Shown: positions 1-11,234, counted from the first letter of the stretch. The stretch is 64,000 nt of DNA from Limnoperna fortunei (GCA_944474755.1 OX104117.1:74500926-74564925), one strand, 5' to 3'. Notes: generated by a model not told the origin, from the letters alone. Program-made: numbers and translations.

Positions 1-680
1 GCAATTCAGCATGCCAAATATTTTAGGCCTGAGTCAAGATATATAAAAGTTAGTAATTTAATTTTAACTTGAAGGGCATTATTTTAAAGGTCATCCAAGT
101 TCAATCCTGTAGGGACAAGACACAAGGCATGCCTCAAGGCAACCCACTAGCTTGACAAATACATGTATCTAAGTCCTAGGTCAAAAGATAAAAAAGTTAT
201 GGCTTTGCATATAAAAAACGAAGTTAAATTTTGAGGTCAAAGTCACTTACTGGTATGTTGATATGCAACAAATAAGATGAAGATGATATATTAGGGTATC
301 AAACATCTAACCTACATTTAAAAAGACAAAAAAAGTTACAAAATAAAACAACTTATGATAGCATTTAAATTACATAAGGTAAAAGATCAAGGTCTTATTA
401 AGAATCCTTGGTACACATCACATTGTCTTATCATAATACATCCACATGCCAAATATCTTAGTCAATAGATAAAAGGATAGAGAAAGTTTTGGCCCGGACA
501 AAGATTGCTTACAAAAATAGAATTTTTGCCCTTGAGGTAAAAGGTCAAGGTCACATGAAATTTAATGAATTTAGATGTGACAAAATGTCTCATGATGATA
601 CATCCATGCCAAATATTAAAGACTAGGTCAAGGAATAATTAGTTATTACTTATTATATTAATTAACGTATTGCCTGGACA
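1..680. repeat. Degenerate internally tandem dispersed repeat (left end outside window)
   Basis: About four diverged units share the word CATGCCAAATAT followed by a TCAA.AGATAAAA.AGTT block. They begin near 12, 150, 446 and 604, with AAGGTCAAGGTCAC-type words between them. Such AGGTCA-rich repeats are common in molluscan intergenic DNA. I see no coding potential. It may belong to the same element as 860-1232. Confidence 0.55.
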
Positions 681-859
681 AGCCATGTTCCTCATATAAA
701 CATACATAGATTTATATAACATTTGAAAAATAAGAATAAAATGGAACAATGTACACAGTTGGAATACTATGTCCATGTTTGGATATGGGAAACCCCAATA
801 TGGTTTTAATAAAAAATAAAGAGAATGTGTCCATAGGACACAGATAAGCCCTGCGAAAA

Positions 860-1232
860 TCTAAGTATCGGCAAACAGGGAGTGTTTTGGATATCTGGAT
901 TGGGATATACAGTACATCATGGTAAGTCACCCAACAACATATCAAACCAATCTATGTACAGTTTCTGGGAAAAGTGTGACGAAAATTTGTTCGTATGTAC
1001 AGGCATTTTCATAAAACCGAATTATCGGCAAACAGGAAGAAGCTATCCAAGCCATCTGAGAATCGCTTAGGACATACAGTACATCATGGTAAGTCACCCT
1101 ACCAAACACCAAATCAATCTGATGCATGGTTTCTGAGAAAAGGGCGACGAAATTTCGTATGGACGTATGTACGTACGTACATGAGTAAAACTTAATGCCC
1201 CTCCCCCCGACTTATCATTGCGGGGGCATAAA
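860..1232 (+). repeat. Two-unit repeat ending in a G/C-run hairpin
   Basis: Two ~165-bp units, about 860-1020 and 1021-1196, share TCGGCAAACAGG, ACATACAGTACATCATGG with TAAGTCACCC, and a CTG.GAAAAG.G.GACGAAA block. The right end is CCCCTCCCCCC, a short loop, then GCGGGGGCATAA. This resembles the ends at 14313-14343 and 44348-44381. It is probably the 3' part of a non-autonomous element that may start at the window edge. Confidence 0.6.
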
Positions 1233-1279
1233 AAACTAGATATCAGGGAGATGTTATCCATCTCTGTGGGCCTGCCATC

Positions 1280-2150
1280 AAAAGCTCAAAATACTATCAT
1301 AGGAGGGGAAATAGGTTGAAGTCCCAGAGGTGATACACCTCTTACGACAAGCTGGGCTATCTGCAGGCACATTCTTAACCCAGACCAGTTCAACATCTGC
1401 AAGTGTTAAGAAAAAAGTGTGGAAAACTAAAATTTCAGCGAATTTTTCAAAGTACAAGACCCATAACTCTGGTATGACAGCGAAGGGGAACAACCCGATC
1501 TGTAACTCATCAAGGTAGCCTCACACACAAAAATCAGTTCAATATCTGCAAACATTCAGAAAACAACAGGCCACAGGAGGCCCGAATCTCTCACCTGGAA
1601 TATCAAGAGCAATAACTCTTACATTCGGTCATCTGAGAATTTTGCCCATAAAGAGATTTTGTAGAGCTGATCAGGCTAAACATTTCAGTATAATTTAACT
1701 GAAAGTTCTCCTCTATCTACTATCATTCCCAAGTTATAAGCCAAAAAACTACAAAAAATCAAAATTTTATTATATTTAAGAGAGATAACTCATATAAGGA
1801 ATTGTCAGACAACTTTGACTCAATAAGATTTTAGTAGAGCTAATCAAGCTGAACATTTAAGCAATTGAAAGTTTTCCTCTGTCTACTATCATTTTCAAGC
1901 TATAGGCCAAAACAGCAATTATAGCTATTTTTTAGGTTTAAAAACTCCTATAAAGAGTTGTCTGACAACTTTGATCCAATGGAGACTTTTGTTGAGCTTT
2001 GATTCTGAACAAGGAAGGTCACTTGAGATTTCTTTTATCAATTATAGAAGAAAGAGTTACGATGCTTTACACATGACAGACGACAACAGAAGCCAAGTGA
2101 TGAAAAAAGCTCACATGCACATGGACCTTTGGTCCAGGTAAGTGAGCTAA
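1280..2150 (+). repeat. Molluscan-type dispersed repeat ending in a TTTGGTCCAGG motif
   Basis: At least two ~170-bp units (about 1645 and 1815, with a partial one near 1975) share TTTTGTAGAGCT or TTTAGTAGAGCT, AACATTT, GAAAGTT.TCCTCT and CTACTATCATT. The right end carries CACATGGACCTTTGGTCCAGG followed by GTGAGCTAAAA. The inverted word GGACC.TTGGTCC is typical of a family dispersed in bivalve genomes. A related end lies at 27345-27385. Confidence 0.55.
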
Positions 2151-3625
2151 AAACAGAATGACACTACTAGTAGGTAATGGCCTGTACAATGTAGCTCATA
2201 AATGACATCCTCAAGTTAATAACACACTGGTCATAATGGTTAATAACAAACCTTTTCTTTTTCAAATTTTTCTATCACATCTTCTAATCCTCTTTTTCTC
2301 AAAAAAGTAACAAGCTTTTCATGAAGAGCCATATTCAGTTCAGTTTTCTAAATAAAATAACAAAAAAAAATGTTTTATAACATTCAGGCATCTTGAAAGT
2401 AATTGAAGTTAAATCTGATGTTTTTGCTTTCTTAGCTTTATTTGTATGAACTGGTGAGCATGCAAGTTAGTTTACAAATACTTTATTAGCACAAACTCAC
2501 AAGCAATAAATGATAAAGACTCAATGTATATGAAAAATATAACATAAATTTCTGTCTTACTCTATGCCATAGACTTTTTCCATATTTTAGGGTAAAAACC
2601 TGATTTTGATATTTCGTATTTTTTTGTAATTTTCACTAGCTTGAGTAGCCCTGACAAAATTTTTTCAAATCTTGGACTTCTTTCTAAAGGCAGACTGCAT
2701 AAAACATAAGAAAGCAACCATTTAAAGGTGGAGGGAGGCATTGATTTGTACCCCAAAACTTACTTTGGCAAAAGATTTGTAAGCTATGAAAACCCACAAT
2801 TATTTTATCCTTGATTGATTGTTATTTTTTGGGGGAGGGGAAGGGGGCAAGGGGGGTCATCATTTTCCCCTTGTTTTTTTTAAACAATTTATTGGTTTCA
2901 AAAATCCATACCCCCTTTGGATTTTTAAATGGTTTCTGCCTATGAACATGATGAAAAGTAATGGAAAATAATTGTGTATCAGTTTATACTATTGGTGTAC
3001 ATGTAGGTAATCATAAATTTATTTAGAGTTTGAAGTCAAGTTTAGTTCAAGTTAAAATTTAAGTTAAAATTTTATGGCAATAATTGAGTTCTGACTTGAG
3101 TAAGACAATGTAAGAGGTAATACTCAATATGACTTACGAGTTAAGTTGGGTTAAACAAAGAATTTGAGTCAATACTACTCAAGTAGTCACTATTAATGGG
3201 TAAACTCTGTCCTTAGAAATTTTATTCTGTTAATAAAATGCTCTGCCAAGCAGCAGCTTGATATGATCGCAGCATGTTCACCATGGAGACAAGTGTTGAC
3301 AAATCATTAAATATTTTACTTACTAATAGGGTGGAGTGACAAATTAAGATGGACAGACATATATTACTTTGAATACCATAAACATTACCCAATTTGGGCC
3401 CCCATTTCACAAAAATAGTTATTAAGTCTTATTTGTATACTGGCAATAAAACCTATTGGTTTAATGATTCTTTAAGAAAATTTTCAAAAGAAAAGCTTTC
3501 TAATAATCATGATAATAATTTTAAAATATTACTCATTTTATCCTTCTTAACCTCTTTGACCCCTTTTAACTCGAAAACTATAAAAGTTTCATTAAATTTG
3601 ATTGAAAATTGCAGGCAGGGATTAG
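2151..3625. other. No gene recognised
   Basis: AT-rich DNA with no protein similarity I can see. A purine-rich patch of G runs lies at 2830-2865. Short open frames (for example 3394-3669 on the plus strand) have no recognisable features. Confidence 0.6.
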
Positions 3626-4411
3626 TACGGAAGCCCATATCGGCCATTTATTTTTGTTTTTTCGAATAAATTGACTTGAATTTTCAAAATACTAATTTGA
3701 ATTTTCAAGATACTAACTTGAAAATTCAAGATAATAAGTTGAAAATTCAACATATTATCTTGAAAATTCAAGATAATATGTTGAAAATTCAAGATACTTA
3801 ACTTGAAAATTCAAGATAATATCTTGAAAATTCAAGATAATATCTTGAAATTTCAAGATAATAAGTTGAAAATTCAAGATAATATGTTGAAAATTCAAGA
3901 CACTATCTTGAAAATTCAAGACACTATCTTGAAAATTCAAGACACTATCTTGAAAATTCAAGACACTATCTTGAAAATTCAAGACACTATCTTGAAAATT
4001 CAAGACACTATCTTGAAAATTCAGGATAATTAACTTGAAAATTCAAGATACTAACTTGAAAATTCAATATAAAAATATTTTCAACATATTATCTTGAATT
4101 TTCAACTTAGTATCTTGAATTTTCAACTTAGTATCTTGAATTTTCAAGTTAATTATCTTGAATTTTCAAGATAGTATCTTGACTTTTCAACTTATTATCT
4201 TGAATTTTCAACTTACTATCTTGAATTTTCAACTTACTATCTTGAATTTTTCAAGTTTATTATCTTGAATTTTCAAGATAGTATCTTGAATTTTCAACAT
4301 ATTATCTTGAATTTTCAACTTATTATCTTGAATTTTCAACTTGTTACCTTGAAAATTCAAGTTAATTTATTCGAAAAAATAAAAAATAAATGGCGGATAT
4401 GGGCTTCCGTA
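3626..4411. mobile_element. Foldback/MITE-like element with inverted minisatellite arms
   Basis: The ends are long imperfect inverted repeats. The left end from 3626 reads TACGGAAGCCCATAT, a CGGCCATTTATTTTT block, then TCGAATAAATT. The right end, read inward from 4411 on the minus strand, gives the same order. Between them are two tandem arrays on an imperfect palindrome. The left array (3675-4060) uses CTTGAAAATTCAAG and the right array (4080-4345) uses its complement CTTGAATTTTCAAG, so the whole element folds on itself around 4070. Separators are short AT words (ATAATAT, ACACTAT, ATAATAAG). It carries no protein. The open frames running through it are a by-product of stop-poor repeats. The outline fits a non-autonomous foldback DNA transposon. 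Confidence 0.75.
3896..4024 (+). repeat. Homogeneous 21-bp tandem block
   Basis: Six to seven nearly identical 21-bp units, each the CTTGAAAATTCAAG core plus ACACTAT. They lie inside the otherwise diverged left arm of the foldback element. The identity suggests recent slippage or unequal exchange. Confidence 0.85.
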
Positions 4412-5180
4412 GATTTGTATAGGGTACATAGTAATTTTTTTGTTTTTTTACTCTAATGAAAAATAAAATAAGTCGATTTTTTAGGGGGGGTTAACCCCTT
4501 TTGTCACATATATCACACACAAAAGCACTATAAGGTAGGTAAGATTTGTAAACTGAAAATTAAACTTCTTGTTTTAATGATTCGATCAAAACTTTTAAAA
4601 GATAAGCATTTCACAGAAAAATAACCAAGATTCTAACACTTTTTCTAAAACAGTTCAGGCCAGAACCCCTATTTTCAATATCAACCTTACTCATAGGGAA
4701 GTTAAGGGAACAATATATCCAAATTTCTTTAAAACCGGGAACAAATACGAAACATGCTAAAGTTAGAACACAGAAATAAAAAAATCTAATCACCCCAATG
4801 ACAGACTCATAACATAATATGACCACAATTTTTTTCGGTCTTTAAAAAAATGAGCTGGAGACGGTCAATATTTTTTGCCATCACATATAAGTTGTCTCTT
4901 TGGGGGTACTATAGGCACAGAAAGTTTCATACAGTTTGAGCAGGTGGAATTTTTTTTTAATTTCCAAAACATTATAATGAAACATATAGGATTTTACAGC
5001 CGAAATTAATTGTACCCTCATTCCATTTGTCGTCCCGACTTATAGAGCAATTTTATTTCAGCATAATTGATACAATGCATTTATATTAGTAATATTATGG
5101 ATTTTATTTTTGTTAGAAATTTGTAGTTAAAAAAATTAACGTTTTATAGGTCATTATTTAGGACGTCAACATAAAATCGT
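4412..5180. other. No gene recognised
   Basis: AT-rich sequence without repeat or protein similarity that I can identify. Confidence 0.6.
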
Positions 5181-5184
5181 GTTG

Positions 5185-5312
5185 TTGTTAACACAGGCAC
5201 TTGTGTGGATATGCGACCCTCCTCCCCCCCACTTTGATAGTATAGCCGCACATTGATAGAAACAAGTGCCTGTGGTTGTTAACACTTTACCACTTGGCTA
5301 CTGCGCTCCCAG
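5185..5312 (-). repeat. Possible tRNA-like head with 12-bp inverted repeat
   Basis: Read on the minus strand from 5310, the sequence starts GGGAGCGCAGTAGCC then AAGTGGTAAAG. That looks like the acceptor, D-arm and A box of a tRNA. A weak B-box-like GGGTCGCATATCC follows about 75 bases later. ACAGGCACTTGT at 5193-5204 and ACAAGTGCCTGT at 5262-5273 are perfect inverted repeats, and GTTGTTAACAC flanks both sides. It could be a SINE head or tRNA fossil, but it does not fold as a normal tRNA by eye. Confidence 0.3.
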
Positions 5313-5654
5313 ATATCCGTAAAAATTTACCATGCATTCGAAAATATTTAATTTGAAGACCCTAGCCAGTTTTATGGGCTAACATAAATACAAATGAAAG
5401 ATACAATACCTTATACATGTGAATGCAACTGGCCACGTTAGTTATTACGGTTAAATGATAAATCGCACATCCATTTAAACTGGCAATCCTGTAGAGGCAA
5501 TTAAAAAAATAGCATCAGGAACGGGGTACCAGTTTAACATCACTTTATCAGGAGCAGAAAAAAATGTGGAGACAGAACCGAACCAAACACAGTGTACATG
5601 TACGTCTGAGGTGTTAATAATTGTGTTTAGTGGCGACAGTCTAAAAGTAAACTG
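5313..5654. other. No gene recognised
   Basis: Unique-looking AT-rich spacer between the tRNA-like segment and the palindromic minisatellite. I see nothing assignable in it. Confidence 0.5.
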
Positions 5655-6230
5655 TGGCCACGATTTAGTAATTCGTGGCCACGATTTAGTAATTCGTGGC
5701 CACGATTTGTTAATTCGTGGCCACGATTTGTTTATCATGGCAACAATTTAGTAATTCGTGGCCACGATTTGTTTATCGTGGCCACGATTTGTTTTTCGTG
5801 GCCACGATTTAGTGATTCGTGGCCACGATTTGTTAATTCGTGGCCACGATTTAGTAATTCGTGGCCACGATTTGTTAATTCGTGGCCACGATTTGTTAAT
5901 TCGTGGCCACGATTTGTTTATCGTGGCCACGATTTGTTTATCGTGGCCACGACTTAGTAAATCGTGGCCACGATTTGTTAATTCGTGGCCACGATTTGTT
6001 TTTCGTGGCCACGATTTGTTTTTCGTGGCCACGATTTAGTAATTCGTGACCACAATTTGTTAATTCGAGGCCACGATTTGGTAATTCGAGGCCACGATTT
6101 GGTAATTCGTGGCCACGATTTGTTGATTGTGGCCACGATTTAGTAATTCGTGGCCACGATTTAGCAATTCGTGGCCACAATTTGTTTTCCGTGGCCACGA
6201 TTTGTTTATCGTGGCCACGATTTGTATTTA
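5655..6230. repeat. Palindromic minisatellite (20/21-bp unit, ~28 copies)
   Basis: Each unit holds the perfect 10-bp palindrome CGTGGCCACG followed by ATTTGTTAATT, ATTTAGTAATT, ATTTGTTTAT or ATTTGTTTTT. Units are therefore 20 or 21 bp, and the four spacer types are interspersed. Copies near 6045-6110 carry point changes (GACCAC, GAGGCC), so the right third is older or less homogenised. Open frames of 86-94 codons cross it on both strands only because the unit lacks stops. It encodes nothing credible. Confidence 0.9.
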
Positions 6231-6239
6231 TTTATTTTT

Positions 6240-7055
6240 TCTGTCACCACATAATGTGACCCAAATAAGCTTTCATAGTTTCTATAGATATCATCAATCT
6301 TTAAGCATGCATTTACTCCACTTAATTAAAAGTTTGTAACAGGCAATATTGAGCAGATTTATATTCTCAACCGACTTTAAAGATTGTCATAACGGCCGGC
6401 ATTGAAAATAAAAAATACCTATATGTATATTATGATGTAATCCAGCTAAAACAATATATATTTTTAGTTATCAAAATTATTTTCTGTTAAGTTAGGCGTT
6501 TTCATAATACAATACCAATAAGGAGGCGACATACAAGTTTTAATTGGAACTGTAATGAAAACCTTTCAAATCTTAAAACTAATTATACCACAGTTCATAA
6601 AAAATGAAAACGTCCTACTGTCTAAACTGCAAAAAAAATCCCATGTTTTGTTTCTTTCCCACTCAATCAAAGTTTAAATTCCTTATATAATTGTTTATTT
6701 TAAGTTTAGACTGTAACATAAAAACCAAACTTTATCCGAGTTATTTCATTACATCATTAAATAATGCACATTGCCCAGAGTAACAAACATATTTCCTACA
6801 GTGTATGATAATGTTATTCCAGGTTTTCGTAGCCTTTGTTCTAAAGTATTAGGTATATTGAGGTATGTTTAATGCAATTACAATTCTAAATAATATAAAA
6901 ATGATAACTGAACAATTTACCTGGTTAAAGTTGTATCAAATGTTCATATATCCCTAGGAATGCGTGTTTAATACATAAAATATTAAACTATAAAGTCATA
7001 ACAAGAGTAACTTTAAGCCTGTTACTATTTGGTAGTAAGAATTTTGTTTGTTTGA
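6240..7055. other. No gene recognised
   Basis: AT-rich DNA. Nothing assignable. Confidence 0.6.
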
Positions 7056-7057
7056 AT

Positions 7058-7250
7058 GATGTTTGACGCCATTTTCAGTAATTGTTCAGCTATATCAAGG
7101 AGCCAGTTTTTATTTGGATAGGACGCTGCAGTACCCGGAGAAAAACCCCGACCGTCGGTAGGAAATTGGCAATTCTCGTCAATGAAAATATGAGTCGATT
7201 GCATCCTGCCTGCAGTGAGACTCGAACCCGCAATCTCAGTGTTGACAGGC
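7058..7250 (-). mobile_element. tRNA-derived SINE (family A), 5'-damaged copy
   Basis: On the minus strand a B-box-like GCGGGTTCGAGTCTC (7217-7231) is followed by a body containing CCGACGGTCGGGG and CTCCGGGTACTGCAG. The tail is GGCGTCAAACATCATTCAAA (about 7042-7068). The order of tRNA-like head, conserved body and CAAA-type tail is that of molluscan tRNA-derived SINEs. I cannot verify which named family. The A box is lost beyond 7250. Relatives lie at 33785, 37845, 57602 and 61905. Confidence 0.65.
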
Positions 7251-7259
7251 CATTGTTTT

Positions 7260-8560
7260 TTGCATTTAGGTACTTAACTTTATTCTGTGGTAGTAAGAAA
7301 AAAGATAAGTAACTAAATGTAAAGTAGCATTATCAATTGTGATATTGTTTCAAAATTTTACTTTTCCTTTTGTTATATCGTCATATTATATAGAATGTAA
7401 TGGCCTTCCGCTCAAACGGCTTATATTTCAACAAAGTTCACATCATTATGAATAAAGTTACTTTGAAAACATAAGGTCCGGCCTCTCGTATTTATAAAAC
7501 AAAACACCAATGTACCAGTAAATGTATTAAACTTACAGAGTCTTTAAACACTACTGAAGAAAAATCTGACACTTCAATTTGTGCTTTACTCTGGCAAAAT
7601 GAGTATCTACTTAATAAACTAACTGTGGTCAAATAAACACTAGATCTTTGTTGAGTAAATATAAATACTTATTATAAGACAATTATATCGTTTTAAATTT
7701 GGTCCACCAAAACCTAACCCTACTATATAAAGTAAAAAGTAAACGATAACGCTACTTAAATGTTAGGCATCTGTGTTGCACGCTTAAATTTAGTATGGCT
7801 GTTTTTGTTGCAATGCGTATTTCTGCTTCATTTAAAGTACATTAATTTCACCGTGCCATACGAATACTACAATACACATTTTGTGGAGGCGAAAACAGGT
7901 AGAAATCAATTGTATTTGTGACCTGACTGCTGATATTGCCAATTTTAATATTTTTCAACATGATAAAAAAAAATAAAGCTTAAATTGCAATTTGATAATA
8001 ATGTTATATAAATTTATTTATTGATGTAACGAATTTTTGAGGAGGATACATTGTTAACTGAATTTAAATTCCAAAACAACATAATACAAAAAAATCTATT
8101 TAAGGGTTCCCAAATCCAAAATGTAACAACAAATTAACAAAGAATGATTTTAGCATATTAAGATGATCGGTATTTCGGGTAGCGCAAGTCCGATCCTGAG
8201 ATAAAATCCCCGAGACAGAAATCGACTTTAATGATTTACTTAATTATATGACAAACATTTCACAAAATATTTGAAAGATATAACAAGCTTATAAAAATGT
8301 AATAAAACACATATTTATGCAATATTTTGTCCAGTAGGTCGGTTTTTCGGGTAGGGTATGCCGAGATGTTAAGAGACGTAACTCAGGCCCGGTAACTTAT
8401 GGTGATAAGTATTAACTTAATACTAAGACCAGGGTACATCCCAATGTGCGCTTGCTATTAAAGAAAAATGAGTTATGTATGTTCCCGAGGCAAAATCTTT
8501 TCTCGTGGAAGGTCCGACTGATGGGAAATATGCTGTCCAACTGTACCCTAAAAAATGTGA
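7260..8560. other. No gene recognised
   Basis: AT-rich. A weak pair of TTTCGGGTAG words at 8173 and 8347 hints at a diverged ~175-bp tandem duplication. No coding similarity is seen upstream of about 8600. Confidence 0.5.
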
Positions 8561-8599
8561 ATATCCGTCATTAGGTACATGTTACTACATAATGGCTGC

Positions 8600-9620
8600 A
8601 AGATGAGCATCGGGGCTGACGATTCTGACGTACAACACATTTTGAACTTGGCAAAAATAACAGAAAACGCAAAATAAGAGAGCAAGTAGAAAGCAACCTA
8701 GACCATGGCATATCTATTGTTCCAGCGCCAGACTCTGTCAAGAATTCCTTTATATTTCCGACCCCAACCTGTATAGATGCGGATGAAATAACACAAACTT
8801 TAAGTATAAAAAAGCAAAATGTCGACGGTCCCCCAAAACAAAATTAATTTGACACATCAAAAATCGAACTCTTCGTAATGGCAGAAGAAAGATCTTGCAT
8901 TGACTTTTAATATCTTTTGTTCCCAGATGGCTCTGCAAGACACAGGATTTGTTCCACTGTTGATCAAAAAAGGAAAATTGGAACATGAATTAAAGCTGGA
9001 AACTGCTCCACCGCCATCAACCCAAATTTATCATACGAGGAGCGATTATTGGGTGACATCATTCCAAAGTACAAACAGTGATTGTATTTTCATTCTGGAC
9101 AGTGCAAATAGAAGTCCGAATGATGTCACTAATTCTATTAAAATTTAACTCTCACGTGTTTATGGACAGGAGGCAAATATTATTAATATTAAAAACCGAA
9201 AGTAAAACAACAAGATACTGGAGTGGATTGCGGCGAATTTGCTATAGTTTTTGCTGCCGAGTTTTGCGTTTTTGGCTGTAATGGACGGAGTTTTGTCGTC
9301 TTCGACACTCACATCATGCGTATGCATTTGTTCGAATGCAAAGTAAATAACACGTTTTTACCGTTTCCATAAAGAAAGTTCGTTTTACATTACATTAAAG
9401 CAAGCAGATATAACAACACCCATAGAGCTAGACTGCATGGTTGATTGTCGACTACCGAATTTGTATGATGATAAGACAAGTTGCGACACGTGTGGTGATT
9501 TTTGTCATTTGCTGTGTATTACCCTGCTTGAATTTTCTTTCAACATCAGTTCCGCGTTTTTTTGCCCGTCAAGCATCAACAAGTGTTTAAAAATCTACAT
9601 TAATTTTAATAATTACACAG
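8600..9620 (+). pseudogene. Ulp1-like (C48) cysteine protease with C-terminal PHD finger, decayed
   Basis: Fragments in several frames line up as one protein. A coding-like stretch at 8655-8845 includes SIVPAPDSVKNSFIFP. A catalytic-domain piece at 8928-9130 reads TQIYHTRSDYWVTSF then FILDS, where C48 proteases have a D/N-HWVT block and a following Asp. The piece at 9193-9345 reads VKQQDTGVDCGEFAIVFAAE then DTHIMRMHLFEC, which supplies the Gln and the nucleophile Cys of the Q...DCG.FA motif. At 9427-9570 comes CRLPNLYDD, CDTCGDF, CHLLC and FFCPSS, a PHD-type zinc finger missing at least one terminal Cys. At least two frameshifts and in-frame stops break it, and the catalytic His position is Tyr. 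TCTTTTGTTCCCAG just before 8928 looks like a splice acceptor. This architecture is widespread in invertebrates and is probably transposon-associated. Whether it is a host gene or TE relic is unresolved. Confidence 0.7.
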
Positions 9621-9787
9621 ATCTGTTAAGGATGTATTTGTTTTAAATATTGAGATTTACTAATTGCAGTAGTTAATAAATGTATTGAAAACACCTAAGC
9701 GTTGCGTTTTTTCTTAGATGTACACAAGACAAAAGACAAAAAGATTTTCGATCGTCAGTCGCTATGTTTCAAACAACAAACACATGC

Positions 9788-9813
9788 TCTATTATTATTA
9801 TTATTATTATTAT
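9788..9813. repeat. ATT trinucleotide microsatellite
   Basis: An uninterrupted ATT/TTA run of about eight units. Confidence 0.9.
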
Positions 9814-9939
9814 TTCCTTGATATTCATTCGTGGCTCGTTATTTAAAAGATAACTGTGTAGTCATGGTATGACCAATTCGACTCCTGGTTAAAACAGCCT
9901 GGTATCTGCGACATTTTGTAAGATTTAAATGTGTGTGCA

Positions 9940-11110
9940 GAATTTGTTGGATATCATAAATATCATAAAGTTTATTATGGACCTGAAGATTCCAACCAAT
10001 TTGCCACAAACTAGAAATATATTTAAAGGTTTAAAATCAGTAAAAGAATTATCACAGTTAACAATATCCTCATTCAGTGCATTCCTAGCCTCCTGATCCA
10101 CGACTGTGTTTTCATGTATCCCCAAATGACTGGAAATCTAGAAAAACACCACATGTTTCCCAAAGAAGCAAGAGACTAGTTAATTTGAAAAATGTGTAAC
10201 ATGTAAGTGCTTTTTATTTAGAAATTTTCTATAGCCAGAAGATAAGTTTCCACTTGCCTGACGAAGCAACTATTTTCATCGCAAGAAGAATAGCTTGAGC
10301 CTTAGCAGTAAATACAGATCAGGCAGACAGAAGCAACTTTGTCTTCGTTTTTTTGACACATCTGTACAATAGTACTATAGTCTGGGTAACACGATTTAAT
10401 TTATGCGAATTTTATTGTATTATTAAAGCGTTTGTTTTTGGACTTTTTATATTATTTCATAAATTAATACCGCTGTGAGGTATAACCGACGGGGATTATG
10501 TGGAAATATTGCAGCAATTTCATCTAAATTTATACTTGAATTTTCCAAATGAGATTTAATGCGCAGGTTAAATGGGTGATTTTTGTTTGTAGGTTTTTAA
10601 AAATTATTTTACAAAAACACAGTCGTGAGCAGGATTGCTAGGATAAGCCTTTTATTTAATTGCAAATTGCAACCCGAGCTTAAGTCTTCATGTACGATGA
10701 AGGCTCGTTTGCTTCAACATATAAACTTTCAACAGAAGTGGTTCTAAAAGTTTCAAGGCTTTGTCGCAATTCTTGATGATGAACAGTATCAAGGATTTTG
10801 GATACGATTTTTACATAATCGAGTGTTTTACGGCACTTATGTTTTTATATATTGATATGGGATAGAAAGTTTAGCTTTGAATCAAATATTAAACAAAGTA
10901 AAAATAACATGAGTAAATTGTCAAAATATAAAGAACCGTCGATATTATCTTTTAAAACTTATGACTATTAATTTTTATACTGAATAAATAATTAAAAGGA
11001 AAGGTGCTTCCTTGGGAACACCCATTTCTTGTTCGATGTCCAAAGGAGTGTGATGTTCTTGGCAGTAGTTAAGTGTGAGTACTGGGCTCATGATATCCTC
11101 GTTGCATAAT
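9940..11110 (-). pseudogene. LINE fossil: RT C-terminal half plus RNase H
   Basis: Reading the minus strand downward, 11037-10996 gives EQEMGVPKEAPFLL, the RT motif with consensus G.PQGS. The stretch 10975-10922 gives KDNIDGSLYF, where the YxDD box should follow but is destroyed. The stretch 10800-10695 gives LDTVHHQELRQSLETF then SVESLYVEANEP, typical of the region after RT in non-LTR elements of the Jockey/I group. Next come TDVSK (about 10365, consensus TDGSK), SVFTAKAQAILLAMKIVAS (10318-10262) and SHLGIHENTVVDQEARNAL (10133-10077), which are the D, E and H/D blocks of RNase H. Multiple stops and frameshifts make it non-functional. The element's 5' half is absent here, and a complementary half lies at 31860-33060. 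Confidence 0.8.
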
Positions 11111-11179
11111 TGTCCACAAGCAGAAGCATTGATCACGTGACTGCATATAAAATGTCAGATACCAAGATTATTATATTAA

Positions 11180-11230
11180 CTACGCATTTTGTCTTATCAG
11201 GACTAATCAGAGGTGCTCAAACCCTCCAAA
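11180..11230 (+). repeat. Fragment of 'GCGCGTTTCGTCTA' repeat
   Basis: TACGCATTTTGTCTTATCAG followed by GACTAATCAGAGGTGCTC, a diverged copy of the module at 12187-12235, 28345-28385 (opposite strand) and 29140-29185. Confidence 0.45.
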
Positions 11231-11234
11231 AACG

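Noticed and set aside
3755..4033. 76-82-codon frames through the CTTGAAAATTCAAG array
   Set aside because: Translation of a non-coding tandem repeat (Q-D-x-I-L-K type) on both strands at once. No start context or independent support.
5748..6198. Several 60-94-codon open frames on both strands across the CGTGGCCACG array
   Set aside because: They arise because the repeat unit has no stop in most phases. The deduced peptides are pure repeat translations, and mixed 20/21-bp units shift the frame.
5655..6230. Appearance of a CRISPR-like array
   Set aside because: Units are contiguous 20-21-bp repeats with no unique spacers, in an animal genome context.
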